Positions 1 to 7,793 of a stretch of 64,000 bases of DNA are shown piece after piece. The position numbers were made by a program, and so were the translations under genes. Position 1 is the first letter of the stretch; each line of letters opens with the position of its first letter. The notes under the pieces were generated by a model. That model searched no databases and was not told where the DNA came from. It saw only the letters and a program-made list of their open reading frames with translations. Origin of the DNA: Methylotenera_A sp031369365 (GTDB lineage: Bacteria; Pseudomonadota; Gammaproteobacteria; Burkholderiales; Methylophilaceae). The stretch spans positions 1 to 64,000 of the forward strand of contig JANMOP010000082.1 in the NCBI GenBank assembly GCA_031369365.1, read 5' to 3'.

Positions 1-1
1 C

Positions 2-388
2 AATTTTGTAGCCGCCATGAACGGCATTGTGGCACAACGATTAATCCGCACCATTTGCCCCTACTGTGCAGAAGACTTTCAACCAGACGCACAATTATTA
101 ACCGATTCAGGCGTGACTACAAGCATGGCTGCCAGCATGCACTTTAAGTTTGCTAAAGGTTGCGGCCATTGCCGTGGCACTGGTTATCGTGGCCGCAAGG
201 CAGTAGCTGAACTGTTGATATTAAATGACGAATTGCGTGAGATGATTGTGGCGCGTGAGCCTATTCGCAAACTGAAAGATGCCGCAAAACGCAGCGGCAT
301 GCGCACCATTAGAGAAGCCGCACTGGAAGCCGCGGGCAATGGGGTTACCACTTTGCAGGAGATCAATCGTGTTACGTTCGTTGCTTAA
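2..388 (+). CDS. gspE: GspE/PilB-type secretion ATPase, C-terminal part (cut by the window edge)
   Basis: This is the last 128 residues of a cytoplasmic hexameric ATPase that powers type II secretion or pilus assembly. The frame is open to the left edge, so the internal ATG at 17 is not the start. The fragment reads NGIVAQRLIR, then carries two CxxC pairs (CPYC and CGHC, about 33 residues apart), the zinc-binding tetracysteine element of GspE/PilB, followed by the family's GRKAVAELL, L-RE-I and GMRTIREAAL segments. The next gene starts inside its end, which indicates translational coupling in one operon with the PilM/N/O/P-like proteins and the secretin. Walker motifs lie outside the window, so GspE cannot be separated from PilB or MshE except by context. 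Confidence 0.9.
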   Translation, partial: NFVAAMNGIVAQRLIRTICPYCAEDFQPDAQLLTDSGVTTSMAASMHFKFAKGCGHCRGTGYRGRKAVAELLILNDELREMIVAREPIRKLKDAAKRSGMRTIREAALEAAGNGVTTLQEINRVTFVA

Positions 389-1211
389 TTTTGTGTGTCC
401 AAATCAATTGACCGTTACGCTAAGCATAGACAGCGTTGCTGTCAATAGTCGGCAGGGCGGTTTGCCCGTTTTGCCTAGTCGCGTTCTTGAGCAGAAACCT
501 ATTGCAATCATACCAACTGCTGACGAATTGCCTTGGCAACTTGCTATCAATAAACTTGAAAGCTTGCTGGAGTCAATGCAAGTTAAACGTAAAACCCAAT
601 TACAGGTCATTCTGTCTAGTGATTTTGTACGCTACCTTATATTGCCATGCCAGCCAATAGCAATGAGCACAGCAGAAAAATCGGCTTATGCAATTGCAAG
701 CTATCGAGATGTGTACGGTGCAGTTGTTGATGGTTGGCATATTAAGCTGCATGACGCAGCGCCAAATCACAGCACAATAACGGCGGCAGTTGATGAAAAG
801 TTATTGGCAACACTCAAGCAAATCTCACTGAAACATCAACTCAAACTTAATAGCGTACAACCATATTTGATGAGCGCATTTAACACATTCAACCATCAGC
901 TCAGCAATATAAATGGTTATTTAGTAGTCTTGGAATCAGGGCGGCTGTTGCTTATTAGCCTGCGTCAGGGTCAATGCCAAAACTTACGCACTATTACTGT
1001 AAATGTTGATTGGCAAAACGAATTAAAACATTTGCTGATGCGAGAATCGCTACTAGGAGATACTAGCGGTAGAGAGGTGTTGGTTTATGCGCCAGCAATA
1101 AAAAAGTCCGCACTAAATAGCATTGAAGGCTGGAATATTAGGCGTATAGGTCAAACTCACACGCAAACGGTAAATGATAGACACTTTGTGCTACTTGAGG
1201 CATCAACATGA
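369..1211 (+). CDS. PilM/GspL-like protein of the secretion operon
   Basis: About 280 residues. I place the start at GTG 369 because AGGAG lies at 357-361 with seven bases of spacing; an open frame continues upstream to 279 but only inside gspE. No signal peptide is visible and similarity to known families is weak. The position directly after gspE and before PilN/PilO/PilP-like genes is where PilM or the cytoplasmic part of GspL sits, the actin-like adaptor linking the ATPase to the inner-membrane platform. It overlaps gspE by 20 bases and the next gene by four (ATGA). The function is inferred from position, not from a motif. Confidence 0.6.
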   Translation: MLRSLLNFVCPNQLTVTLSIDSVAVNSRQGGLPVLPSRVLEQKPIAIIPTADELPWQLAINKLESLLESMQVKRKTQLQVILSSDFVRYLILPCQPIAMSTAEKSAYAIASYRDVYGAVVDGWHIKLHDAAPNHSTITAAVDEKLLATLKQISLKHQLKLNSVQPYLMSAFNTFNHQLSNINGYLVVLESGRLLLISLRQGQCQNLRTITVNVDWQNELKHLLMRESLLGDTSGREVLVYAPAIKKSALNSIEGWNIRRIGQTHTQTVNDRHFVLLEAST

Positions 1212-1747
1212 GTCGCAAGCTAGATTTAGAGTTTATCCAAACGCCGTTTTTTTCGCTCTCAAGCTTAAGCTGGTTAAACCTGCTGATGCTGATGATAAGC
1301 TTAGTGGCAACGGCTTTTATTTGGCAATCCTATCAAACTAAACAGGTTTTATATGACGAACTTGAGTTAAAACTTAATCAATTGAATCAGCAGCAAAAAA
1401 AAATACCCGTAACACCAGTAGCAATATCAATTCCACCTGAGAAAATTAAACAGATTGAGCAAGTAGTGAGTGCTCTGGCAACTCCATGGAACCCACTATT
1501 TCTAGCGATTGAGCAATCTGATCACAAAGATATTGCACTATTAGGTTTAGAACCCAATAGCCAAAAGCAACAAGTAATTGTAACTGGTGAGGCTAAAAAC
1601 ATGCAAGTAGTGCTAGATTACATCCAGCAGCTAGAACAGCAGCCTGCACTAGCGCACGTATATTTGCAAAAACACAGCATTGATGAAGCCGATATATCAA
1701 AGCCAGTTAGGTTTACCGTGTTTGCTAGGTGGGAAATAGCTCAATAA
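1208..1747 (+). CDS. PilN-like inner-membrane assembly protein
   Basis: 179 residues with one N-terminal membrane helix (about residues 20-40, LSWLNLLMLMISLVATAFIW), then a glutamine- and lysine-rich coiled-coil stretch and a small C-terminal domain with alternating beta and alpha segments (LLGLEPNSQKQQVIVTGEA). This bitopic layout with a short cytoplasmic tail matches PilN/GspL-C family proteins, which bind PilM on the cytoplasmic side and PilO in the periplasm. The ATG overlaps the preceding stop (ATGA), and the gene's own stop overlaps the next ATG (TAATG), so the four genes are tightly coupled. PilN is the best guess from topology and order. Confidence 0.65.
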   Translation: MSRKLDLEFIQTPFFSLSSLSWLNLLMLMISLVATAFIWQSYQTKQVLYDELELKLNQLNQQQKKIPVTPVAISIPPEKIKQIEQVVSALATPWNPLFLAIEQSDHKDIALLGLEPNSQKQQVIVTGEAKNMQVVLDYIQQLEQQPALAHVYLQKHSIDEADISKPVRFTVFARWEIAQ

Positions 1748-2334
1748 TGACTAAGTTAAATTTACATTATGCTGCTTGGTTATTAACTGCATTTTCAAAA
1801 AAACTAGGTTTTTTTGGATTAATTGCATTGGCTATCAGCTTAGTGTGTTGCCTATTTTATGTGCTGAAAGTTTTGCCATTAAATAAACAATTAAATTTGG
1901 CGCAACAACAACTAGAGCACGTTAATCCTAGTGAGCGAAATATAGCCAACCTCCAACAAGCGCCAGTTAATGATACAGCCCAAGAAATGGCTACATTTAA
2001 TCAATTACTGCCTCGGACAGATAGCCTTCATCAATCCTTAAGTTTACTAGATGAGACGGCATTAAAGCAGCGTTTAGTTTTAAACCGTGGCGATTACAAG
2101 TTTACTCAAATCAAACAAGCTCAAACAAGCAATGCACTCAATCTATCAAGTTATGAAGTGGTATTACCTGTCACTGGGTCTTATTCGCAAATTAGGCAGT
2201 TTATTGCCAATGTACTGCAACAGCAGCCTGCATTAGCGCTTAGCGAAGTGAAAATTAAACGTGACAACTCAATGTCTGCAAATGTTGAGGCAAGGTTGGT
2301 CTTTGTACTTTATTTGCAAGGAGATTCATGGTGA
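1747..2334 (+). CDS. PilO/GspM-like inner-membrane assembly protein
   Basis: 195 residues. An in-frame GTG exists at 1729, but ATG 1747 overlaps the upstream stop by one base (TAATG) and is preferred. A membrane helix at about residues 20-45 (GLIALAISLVCCLFYVLKV) is followed by a coiled coil and a ferredoxin-like periplasmic domain (SYEVVLPVTGSYSQIRQFI near residue 140), a pattern shared by PilO and GspM subtype b. It should pair with the PilN-like protein upstream to form the periplasmic part of the assembly platform. The call rests on topology, the G-xY-xxIxxFI pattern and gene order. Confidence 0.65.
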   Translation: MTKLNLHYAAWLLTAFSKKLGFFGLIALAISLVCCLFYVLKVLPLNKQLNLAQQQLEHVNPSERNIANLQQAPVNDTAQEMATFNQLLPRTDSLHQSLSLLDETALKQRLVLNRGDYKFTQIKQAQTSNALNLSSYEVVLPVTGSYSQIRQFIANVLQQQPALALSEVKIKRDNSMSANVEARLVFVLYLQGDSW

Positions 2335-2942
2335 GTATGAATCTGTCAGGTGGCGAGCAATCATCTAAATGGTTGCTTATTCTACTTTCAATTACAGCAA
2401 TACTTACGGTATGGGTAGCAATACAGGGTAATGATGCAGAAGGCGACGACGCTATTGAGTTGGCAAGCCAGAGAGCTCCATCCAATATCCATCAGTTGAA
2501 TATAAAAAAAGGGGTTGTGCCTTCTAGCCACTTAGTTGCATTAACACCTCAAAATGCTTTGTTTGCCTGGCATAAACTGGAACGAGCGCCATTACAGAAT
2601 AAAACTTACAACTTGTTTAAGGTGCATTCATGGCTAGTGGTGCCGCCAGTTAAAAAAATTAAAGCACAGCCACCACCAGCGCCTGTTGCGCCTCCCGCGC
2701 CGTTTACTTATGTGGGTAGGTTAGAACAAACAGCAAAAAATACCCAGATATTTATGATGGCAAATGGCAGGCTTTATTCGACGCGCTCAGGTGAAAAAAT
2801 AGACCAGCAGTGGCGTTTGGATGCCGAAGATGCCAATGCATTGCGGCTGACCTATCTGCCACTTAATTTACCGCAAGTGCTATCTAAATCTGCAAAGCCA
2901 GTAGATCCTGCTAACGCTTCAACACCAGAAATGAATCTGTAA
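2328..2942 (+). CDS. PilP/GspC-like periplasmic linker protein
   Basis: 204 residues, preceded by a strong AAGGAG and starting seven bases inside the upstream gene. One N-terminal membrane helix (about 14-32) is followed by a disordered region, a proline-rich stretch (PPPAPVAPPAPF, about residues 110-125) and a small C-terminal beta domain (TYVGRLEQTAKNTQIFMMANGRLYSTRSGEKI) resembling the HR domain of GspC/PilP, which binds the N0 domain of the secretin. Its location immediately before the secretin gene agrees. It lacks a lipobox, so it is anchored by the helix, more like GspC than lipoprotein PilP. Confidence 0.65.
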   Translation: MVSMNLSGGEQSSKWLLILLSITAILTVWVAIQGNDAEGDDAIELASQRAPSNIHQLNIKKGVVPSSHLVALTPQNALFAWHKLERAPLQNKTYNLFKVHSWLVVPPVKKIKAQPPPAPVAPPAPFTYVGRLEQTAKNTQIFMMANGRLYSTRSGEKIDQQWRLDAEDANALRLTYLPLNLPQVLSKSAKPVDPANASTPEMNL

Positions 2943-2955
2943 AAAGGATGTATGC

Positions 2956-4965
2956 ATGACAGTTAGTAATAAATTTCAACTCATGAGTTCAGTCAAAAAT
3001 TGCGGGTTAATGCTAATGTTATTGACACTGCTTGCCAGTTGCGCATTCGCGCCTTGGGAGCAATTAAATGCTAAAGGTGACACCGCAGAAGCTAGGGTGA
3101 TTGAGGCGAAAAAGAAGGTAGTTCAACAGCCTGAGAAAATTATCCCGCGTAAAAATTTACTGGTTACCCAAGAGCTAGCTGCCACTCAATTGCTTGTACT
3201 GGCAGAACAAGCGCGTCTAAATGGACAATATGCAGAAGCAACTAGTCTTTATAATCGCGTACTGAATTTTTTGCCAAGCGACCCAGGTGCCATTAATGGA
3301 AAAATAATGGTTGAGCGTGAATTAGCGCAGTTGAAAAGGCTTGCTAAAGCCACCGAGTTAGTGGCAAACAATCAAGCAGCAGATGCAAAGATAATCGTGC
3401 ATGATGTATTGATGGAAAGCCCGCAGCTATCAATGGCCATCGATTTGCAGCAAAAAATTGATGCTAGTTTGTCACCATCGAAAGCGCAGCCGCCCCAACT
3501 TAAGCCACCATTTGATAAGCCCATTTCATTAGAACTGCGGGATGCCAACATTAAGGTGGTATTCGAGGCTTTATCGCGCGCTACTGGCATTAATTTTATT
3601 TTAGATAAAGATATTAGACCTGAAACTAAAGCGACCATTTTTATTAAAAAAGCGCGTATAGAAGACGCGATTGAGATGGTGCTTGCTAGCAATGGATTAC
3701 AGAAAAAAGCCTTATCAGAAAATACAGTGTTAGTATTTCCCAGTACGCAACAAAAATTAAAGGACTACCAAGAGTTAATGATTCGGAGTTTTTACTTTAC
3801 CAATACCAGCGCAAAGCAGGTTGCAGTTTTACTAAAAACCATGCTAAAAACCAAAGACATTTTTGTGGATGACAGGCTAAATATGTTGGTGATGCGCGAT
3901 ACACCAGAGGTGATAAGAGTCGCAGAAAAGTTAGTAGCCGCTAACGATTTAGAAGACCCTGAAGTGATGCTAGAAATTGAGGTGTTAGAGGTTAGTCGCA
4001 GTCGCCTGCAAGAATTGGGCATTGTTTATCCAAATCAGCTTGCAGTATTAAATACAGGTACAAGCTTAACTTTACAGGCGCTGAATAAGGTGACATCTCA
4101 AACAATAGGTGTTTCACCTAACCCCGCCGTGAACTTTAAAAAAACTATTGGTGATGTTAACTTACTTTCAAACCCCAGAATACGTGTTAAAAATAACGAA
4201 AAAGCTAAAATTTTAGTCGGCGATAAAGTGCCTATTATTACCACCACATCTACCGCTAACGTAGGAGTTTCAGAAAGCGTTCAATATGTAGATGTCGGCT
4301 TAAAGCTAGATGTGGAGCCACGCATCACTTTAGATGATTTTGTTAATATAAAAATAGGCTTAGAAGTAAGCTCCTTGGGCGAAAAAACCATTACTAGAAA
4401 TGGCGGAACGGTTTATACCATTGGCACCCGAAACGCTAATACCGTTTTACGCTTAAAAAATGGTGAAACACAAATTTTGGCAGGCCTTATTTTAGATGAC
4501 GAGCGCAAAAATGCCAGCAAGTTGCCAGGCCTGGGCGATATTCCACTGATTGGACGCTTGTTTTCGAATCAAGAAGACAGAAAAAGCAAAACTGAAATTG
4601 TGCTTGCCATTACGCCTAGAATTATCGGCAACATCAGCAGGCCGCAAGCAGAAATATCAGAATATTGGTCTGGTACCGATAATGTTATTACTGATAAACC
4701 TCAAATCAATCTGCCTGCTGCTAATGAACCTGCAAACCCACAAGATAGAATTAGAGAACAAATGAGGCTTAGGCGGGAGCAACTAAACCAAGATGCCCCG
4801 CAAGAGCCGATTACCACTCAACAATTAGAACCTACGCCAGAACAACCTGCCAATCCGCTTATCAATCCAGATGGCTCAGCAGCAAATTCGCAACAGGCAG
4901 TTGATCCCGCAACCCAAGTACAACCGCCTGCTATTGATCCAGCTAATCCACCAATTGCGCCCTGA
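2956..4965 (+). CDS. gspD: Secretin, GspD/PilQ/MshL family, lipoprotein
   Basis: 669 residues, outer-membrane channel of the secretion or pilus machine. AAAGGA precedes the ATG by eight bases. The signal peptide ends in a lipobox (LLAS-C, Cys29). A TPR-like helical segment (about 55-150) is followed by an STN/N0-type domain (ISLELRDANIKVVFEALSR, near 195), an N1 domain, and the secretin core (about 395-560) with NLLSNPRIRVKNNEKA, VPIITT, GLKLDVEPRI and the closing LPGLGDIPLIGRLF signature. The last 100 residues are a proline/glutamine-rich tail. A self-lipidating secretin with TPR repeats is typical of MSHA-like and exosortase-associated T2SS loci. The stop codon lies in a 14-bp tandem repeat. 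Confidence 0.92.
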   Translation: MTVSNKFQLMSSVKNCGLMLMLLTLLASCAFAPWEQLNAKGDTAEARVIEAKKKVVQQPEKIIPRKNLLVTQELAATQLLVLAEQARLNGQYAEATSLYNRVLNFLPSDPGAINGKIMVERELAQLKRLAKATELVANNQAADAKIIVHDVLMESPQLSMAIDLQQKIDASLSPSKAQPPQLKPPFDKPISLELRDANIKVVFEALSRATGINFILDKDIRPETKATIFIKKARIEDAIEMVLASNGLQKKALSENTVLVFPSTQQKLKDYQELMIRSFYFTNTSAKQVAVLLKTMLKTKDIFVDDRLNMLVMRDTPEVIRVAEKLVAANDLEDPEVMLEIEVLEVSRSRLQELGIVYPNQLAVLNTGTSLTLQALNKVTSQTIGVSPNPAVNFKKTIGDVNLLSNPRIRVKNNEKAKILVGDKVPIITTTSTANVGVSESVQYVDVGLKLDVEPRITLDDFVNIKIGLEVSSLGEKTITRNGGTVYTIGTRNANTVLRLKNGETQILAGLILDDERKNASKLPGLGDIPLIGRLFSNQEDRKSKTEIVLAITPRIIGNISRPQAEISEYWSGTDNVITDKPQINLPAANEPANPQDRIREQMRLRREQLNQDAPQEPITTQQLEPTPEQPANPLINPDGSAANSQQAVDPATQVQPPAIDPANPPIAP

Positions 4966-5018
4966 GCCAAAGATCATGAGCCAAAGTTCTTGATTCAAAG
5001 TGCATGAGCCAAAACAGG
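4963..5018 (+). repeat. 14-bp tandem repeat, four units, spanning the secretin stop codon
   Basis: Four units start at exactly 4963, 4977, 4991 and 5005: TGAGCCAAAGATCA, TGAGCCAAAGTTCT, TGATTCAAAGTGCA, TGAGCCAAAACAGG. Each opens with TGA, and the first TGA is the secretin stop. The array fills the gap to the pseudopilin gene and the last unit supplies part of its ribosome binding site. Confidence 0.85.
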
Positions 5019-5026
5019 GATTAACA

Positions 5027-5467
5027 ATGTGCCTTATTTGCAGTGGTAAAACCATGATGAAGTATTACTTTTACAAGCAATATAAAAAGCCTAATTGCAA
5101 AAATAAAGGCTTTACTTTGGTGGAATTACTGGTGGTTTTAGCAATTTTGGCGTTATTGCTTACTTTGGCCGTGCCGAGATACTTCAGTAGTATAGATCGT
5201 GCAAAAGATGCGGCTTTAAAACAAAGCCTCAATATAACGCGTGAAAGTATTGATAAATTTTATGCAGACACTGGGCAATATCCGAAAACTTTAGAAGATT
5301 TAGTAGAACGCAAATATATCCGAAAATTACCATTTGACCCCATTACCAGTAGCACGAGTACATGGCTATTATCAGCACCAGAAGCACCCTTAGCAGGCGA
5401 TATTGCCGATATTCATAGTGGCGCTTTGGGGCTAACTAAAGATGGCAGTAAATATGCCGATTGGTAG
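5027..5467 (+). CDS. gspG: GspG-type major pseudopilin
   Basis: About 146 residues. The prepilin peptidase site is KNKG-FTLVELLVVLAILALLLTLAVP, with Gly at -1, Phe at +1 and Glu at +5, followed by the GspG-like tail (FYADTGQYPKTLEDLVE, LPFDPIT, and a C-terminal aspartate/tryptophan). ATG 5027 is chosen because AGGGA lies six bases before it; GTG 5000 sits inside the tandem repeat, and ATG 5054 has a poor binding site. The leader before the cleaved Gly is unusually long (about 27 residues). The protein would be cleaved and N-methylated by PilD and form the pseudopilus of this operon. Confidence 0.9.
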   Translation: MCLICSGKTMMKYYFYKQYKKPNCKNKGFTLVELLVVLAILALLLTLAVPRYFSSIDRAKDAALKQSLNITRESIDKFYADTGQYPKTLEDLVERKYIRKLPFDPITSSTSTWLLSAPEAPLAGDIADIHSGALGLTKDGSKYADW

Positions 5468-5544
5468 GCATATTATTGGCAATGACTATTGCAAGCATTG
5501 GCTTGGCTGGTGTGGGTACTGCTAAGACCTTGCTTCTACAATAA
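5455..5544 (+). pseudogene. Remnant of a second pseudopilin gene (N-terminal helix only)
   Basis: Immediately after the GspG stop, in the +1 frame, 5461-5544 reads LVGILLAMTIASIGLAGVG then TAKTLLLQ and a stop. This resembles the membrane helix of the minor pseudopilin often encoded after gspG in betaproteobacteria (pattern Y-x-G-LLLA-x-A-x-x-x-G-L-A). The leader, the conserved charged region and all of the C-terminal domain are missing and no ATG start is available. I read it as debris of a deleted gene; a chance hydrophobic reading frame remains possible. Confidence 0.4.
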
Positions 5545-5706
5545 AAGGTACGTTGCCCTTATTTTGCAGATTAGTTATAAAACTGTAAGAAAACTGCCAT
5601 TAAGTTTTAATGCTGTTGTCATTAAACTTATTCAAACTCTTTAAAATTTAAAAATTAAACTTACAAAGTTTAGAAGACAATCATCCTTACTCTACTAAAT
5701 ACTGAT

Positions 5707-6501
5707 ATGTCGATAAATGACGATACAAGCTTAAGTGAAGAGCAGCGTGTCGTTTTTATGGAGGTGATTGCAGAGTCATTGCGGGTTTCGCAACGTTCAC
5801 ATTTATTTAATTGGTTGCAAGGTGGCTTTCAATACCTACTTGGTCATGAAATTATGATCTGCGGCATTAAAACTTCTGATAACGATGATTACGAGTATGA
5901 GTTCTTAACTAGCTCACGCTATTTTGATGATTTTCAATTTAATGAAGTCATTAAGCAAGAAACAGGGATCATAAGCCAGGCATTAAAGTTATGGAAAAAA
6001 ACCGCATTACCTTTGTTTGTAAACAATCAACTTAAAGCTACAGAATACAATAGTTATTCTATACTTAATTTAGATGAGGCTCAGTTAAAAGAATCAGAGC
6101 TCATTAATCTTATTGCCTATGGCTTTGGCGATCATCATAGTAATATATCTGTTTTTGTCGCGTTTGCAAGGCTTTCAAAGCAACCCACCCCCAGCCATGC
6201 CCATCTTTTAGAGCTGCTTATGCCGCATTTGCATTGCGCACTGATTCGGGTAGCAAGTAGCAAAGGCAGCCTAGTACCCAACACCTATAATAAGGCTAAA
6301 AAAATTACTGGAAGAGAAACAGAGGTGCTGCAATGGGTGCACATGGGTAAAACCAACTGGGAGATTTCAACCATACTCAATGTTAGTCCGCTCACTGTTA
6401 AAAATCATGTACAAAATATCTTGCGTAAACTCGATGTGCAAAACCGCGGCCAAGCGGCCATTAAAGCCTCTAAGCTTGGTTTGGTAAAAATTCTCAAGTA
6501 A
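5707..6501 (+). CDS. epsA: EpsA, XrtB/PEP-CTERM-associated LuxR-type transcriptional regulator
   Basis: 264 residues. The N-terminal part (about 1-190) is a ligand- or partner-sensing domain with no cofactor motif I can name. The C-terminus (about 195-260) is a LuxR/FixJ helix-turn-helix: ITGRETEVLQWVHMGKTNWEISTILNVSPLTVKNHVQNILRKL with the conserved E, G, K, I, V-K-H and L-V/N-R positions. The arrangement fits the EpsA family found beside exosortase-B loci. No clear Shine-Dalgarno precedes ATG 5707. Two 16-bp palindromes of the spacing expected for a dimeric LuxR-type protein lie downstream of the gene and before the PEP-CTERM-like gene; they are plausible targets, which is inference. Confidence 0.85.
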   Translation: MSINDDTSLSEEQRVVFMEVIAESLRVSQRSHLFNWLQGGFQYLLGHEIMICGIKTSDNDDYEYEFLTSSRYFDDFQFNEVIKQETGIISQALKLWKKTALPLFVNNQLKATEYNSYSILNLDEAQLKESELINLIAYGFGDHHSNISVFVAFARLSKQPTPSHAHLLELLMPHLHCALIRVASSKGSLVPNTYNKAKKITGRETEVLQWVHMGKTNWEISTILNVSPLTVKNHVQNILRKLDVQNRGQAAIKASKLGLVKILK

Positions 6502-6537
6502 CAGTATCTCAAATTAGTCTTAACCATCCCAAAAACA

Positions 6538-6553
6538 TAGTCCGAACGGACTA
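6538..6553. promoter_or_regulatory. Candidate operator, TAGTC-N6-GACTA palindrome (site 1)
   Basis: TAGTCCGAACGGACTA is palindromic apart from its central AA: seven-base arms around two bases. It lies 37 bases after epsA and about 280 bases before the PEP-CTERM-like gene. The same outer arms and total length recur at 6651 and 53502. It could alternatively be a weak hairpin after epsA, but no T-run follows. Confidence 0.6.
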
Positions 6554-6650
6554 GGTCTTATATCTCAGCTTTAATACTCGATGCCCATAATTCTAAGTGG
6601 AATTATGTAATGACCATTGGTATTGGTATTTTTTTACTAGGTCATTTTCG

Positions 6651-6666
6651 TAGTCCACCTAGACTA
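6651..6666. promoter_or_regulatory. Candidate operator, TAGTC-N6-GACTA palindrome (site 2)
   Basis: TAGTCCACCTAGACTA has the same five-base arms and six-base spacer as site 1, but an unrelated spacer, so conservation is confined to the arms, as expected for a protein binding site rather than an RNA hairpin. It lies about 165 bases before the PEP-CTERM-like gene start. Confidence 0.6.
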
Positions 6667-6829
6667 TATATTTTGTTTGGCATGTCATAAGTGGGCTGTA
6701 AATTGGCAACCTTGCTTAGTGGTTCATTATTTTTAAGCGAGTGATTAATTACCAGTTGTTTGTAGTAATTAAATGCATTTTTTAGTACTACTTTTTTGGT
6801 AATACTTTTTTTATTTTTAGGAGATTTAA

Positions 6830-7633
6830 ATGAAATTTCAATTAAAAGCATTAGCAGCTGCCGCAATTTTAGCCGCTTCTATTCCAGCTCAAGCTGCCAT
6901 TGATTTTGCAGCTTCAGGTAATGGTTCGATGGTTTTGACATTGTTGGATTCTGTTTCTGGCGTTTCAGCAGGATTTGATTTGGGTAAAAATTACCTAGAT
7001 TTTAACCAAGTAGCAGCAGCTGGTGCAGTTAGTAGCGTAACAGCTTCAGGTACAGCTTTTTCATGGGATTTAGCTGGTAATGCAGATTACTCAGCTGCTT
7101 GGTCACAGTTCTTTACTGCAAGCGCATCTGATGCTAATGTTAGATACGCTATTACTGGCGGTGACAATTTAGGTACAGGTGCTGGTCTGCGTGGCTATAT
7201 TACTACCTATGCTGGCGCTGGCGCTTCAACTAGTACTAATCAGTTGATTACTGCACTTGGTAACCATGATACATACACTCAAAATCTGGGTGTACTTGCA
7301 GGTAGTACTACAAATACCGTGGCTAATGGTGCTGCGTTTCAATCTCCATCAGCTACTTTCTATCTCGGTAATAAAAATAACAACACAGGTCCTCTTGCAA
7401 CTGGTGCGCTTGGTACCAGTTTGGGCGTGATTCAATCTGTTTCTGCCGCAGCTACTTTATCACCAGCAGTAAACACAATATTTGGCAATGGCGCATCTTT
7501 TAACTTAGCTAGCAATGGTGCGCTTTTATACAGTGCTAACGCAATCGCTCCAATCCCAGAGGCTGATACATGGGCCATGATGTTGTTGGGTTTAGGCTTT
7601 ATGGGCTTTGTAGCACGTCGTAAACAAGCTTAA
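6830..7633 (+). CDS. PEP-CTERM-like surface protein with a variant sorting motif
   Basis: 267 residues, exported and probably processed by exosortase B. A classic signal peptide (MKFQLKALAAAAILAASIPAQA) precedes a threonine/serine/alanine/glycine-rich body of low complexity without a recognised domain. The C-terminus has the tripartite sorting signal: IPEADTWAMM, a hydrophobic helix (LLGLGFMGFV) and a basic tail (ARRKQA). The usual Pro-Glu-Pro is Pro-Glu-Ala here. AGGAG seven bases upstream supports the ATG. Two candidate operators upstream and the adjacent epsA suggest co-regulation with the EPS system. A terminator hairpin follows at 7733. Confidence 0.85.
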   Translation: MKFQLKALAAAAILAASIPAQAAIDFAASGNGSMVLTLLDSVSGVSAGFDLGKNYLDFNQVAAAGAVSSVTASGTAFSWDLAGNADYSAAWSQFFTASASDANVRYAITGGDNLGTGAGLRGYITTYAGAGASTSTNQLITALGNHDTYTQNLGVLAGSTTNTVANGAAFQSPSATFYLGNKNNNTGPLATGALGTSLGVIQSVSAAATLSPAVNTIFGNGASFNLASNGALLYSANAIAPIPEADTWAMMLLGLGFMGFVARRKQA

Positions 7634-7648
7634 TTTAACCAATCACTT

Positions 7649-7719
7649 CTGTCATTGCGCATTAAATGCGCAATCTAGTTGAGTAAGTGGCTAGATCCTA
7701 GCCTTCGTCAGGATGACAG
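7649..7719. repeat. Imperfect palindromic intergenic repeat (CTGTCAT ... ATGACAG)
   Basis: The outer arms CTGTCAT (7649) and ATGACAG (7713) are perfectly inverted, and an inner perfect hairpin TTGCGCAT-TAA-ATGCGCAA sits near the left end. The form resembles dispersed TCATTGCG...GGATGACA elements common between genes in many proteobacteria. Only one copy is in the window. Confidence 0.5.
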
Positions 7720-7732
7720 ATTTTCTGAGTTA

Positions 7733-7765
7733 AAAGACAGTCTTTGTAAAAAGACTGTCTTTGTT
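7733..7765 (+). terminator. Intrinsic terminator after the PEP-CTERM-like gene
   Basis: A perfect 13-base stem AAAGACAGTCTTT / AAAGACTGTCTTT around a GTAA loop, with the T-rich end of the stem serving as the release tract. It should separate the PEP-CTERM-like gene from the next transcription unit. Confidence 0.7.
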
Positions 7766-7793
7766 AATACCTACTTTTATTAAGGAAAATATC

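Larger units (their letters stand above)
6502..6829. promoter_or_regulatory. Intergenic control region between epsA and the PEP-CTERM-like gene
   Basis: 328 bases without a credible gene. It holds two palindromes of the form TAGTC-N6-GACTA (6538-6553 and 6651-6666, listed separately), about 113 bases apart, and a strong AGGAG seven bases before ATG 6830. No clear sigma-70 or sigma-54 promoter could be assigned by eye. Confidence 0.6.

Noticed and set aside
279..368. Extended N-terminus of the PilM-like protein from 279
   Set aside because: It runs inside gspE in another frame; the AGGAG-supported GTG at 369 gives a better start.
6680..6720. Sigma-54 promoter for the PEP-CTERM-like gene (TGGCAA...TTGC)
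   Set aside because: The GG and GC elements are three bases too close for a -24/-12 promoter.
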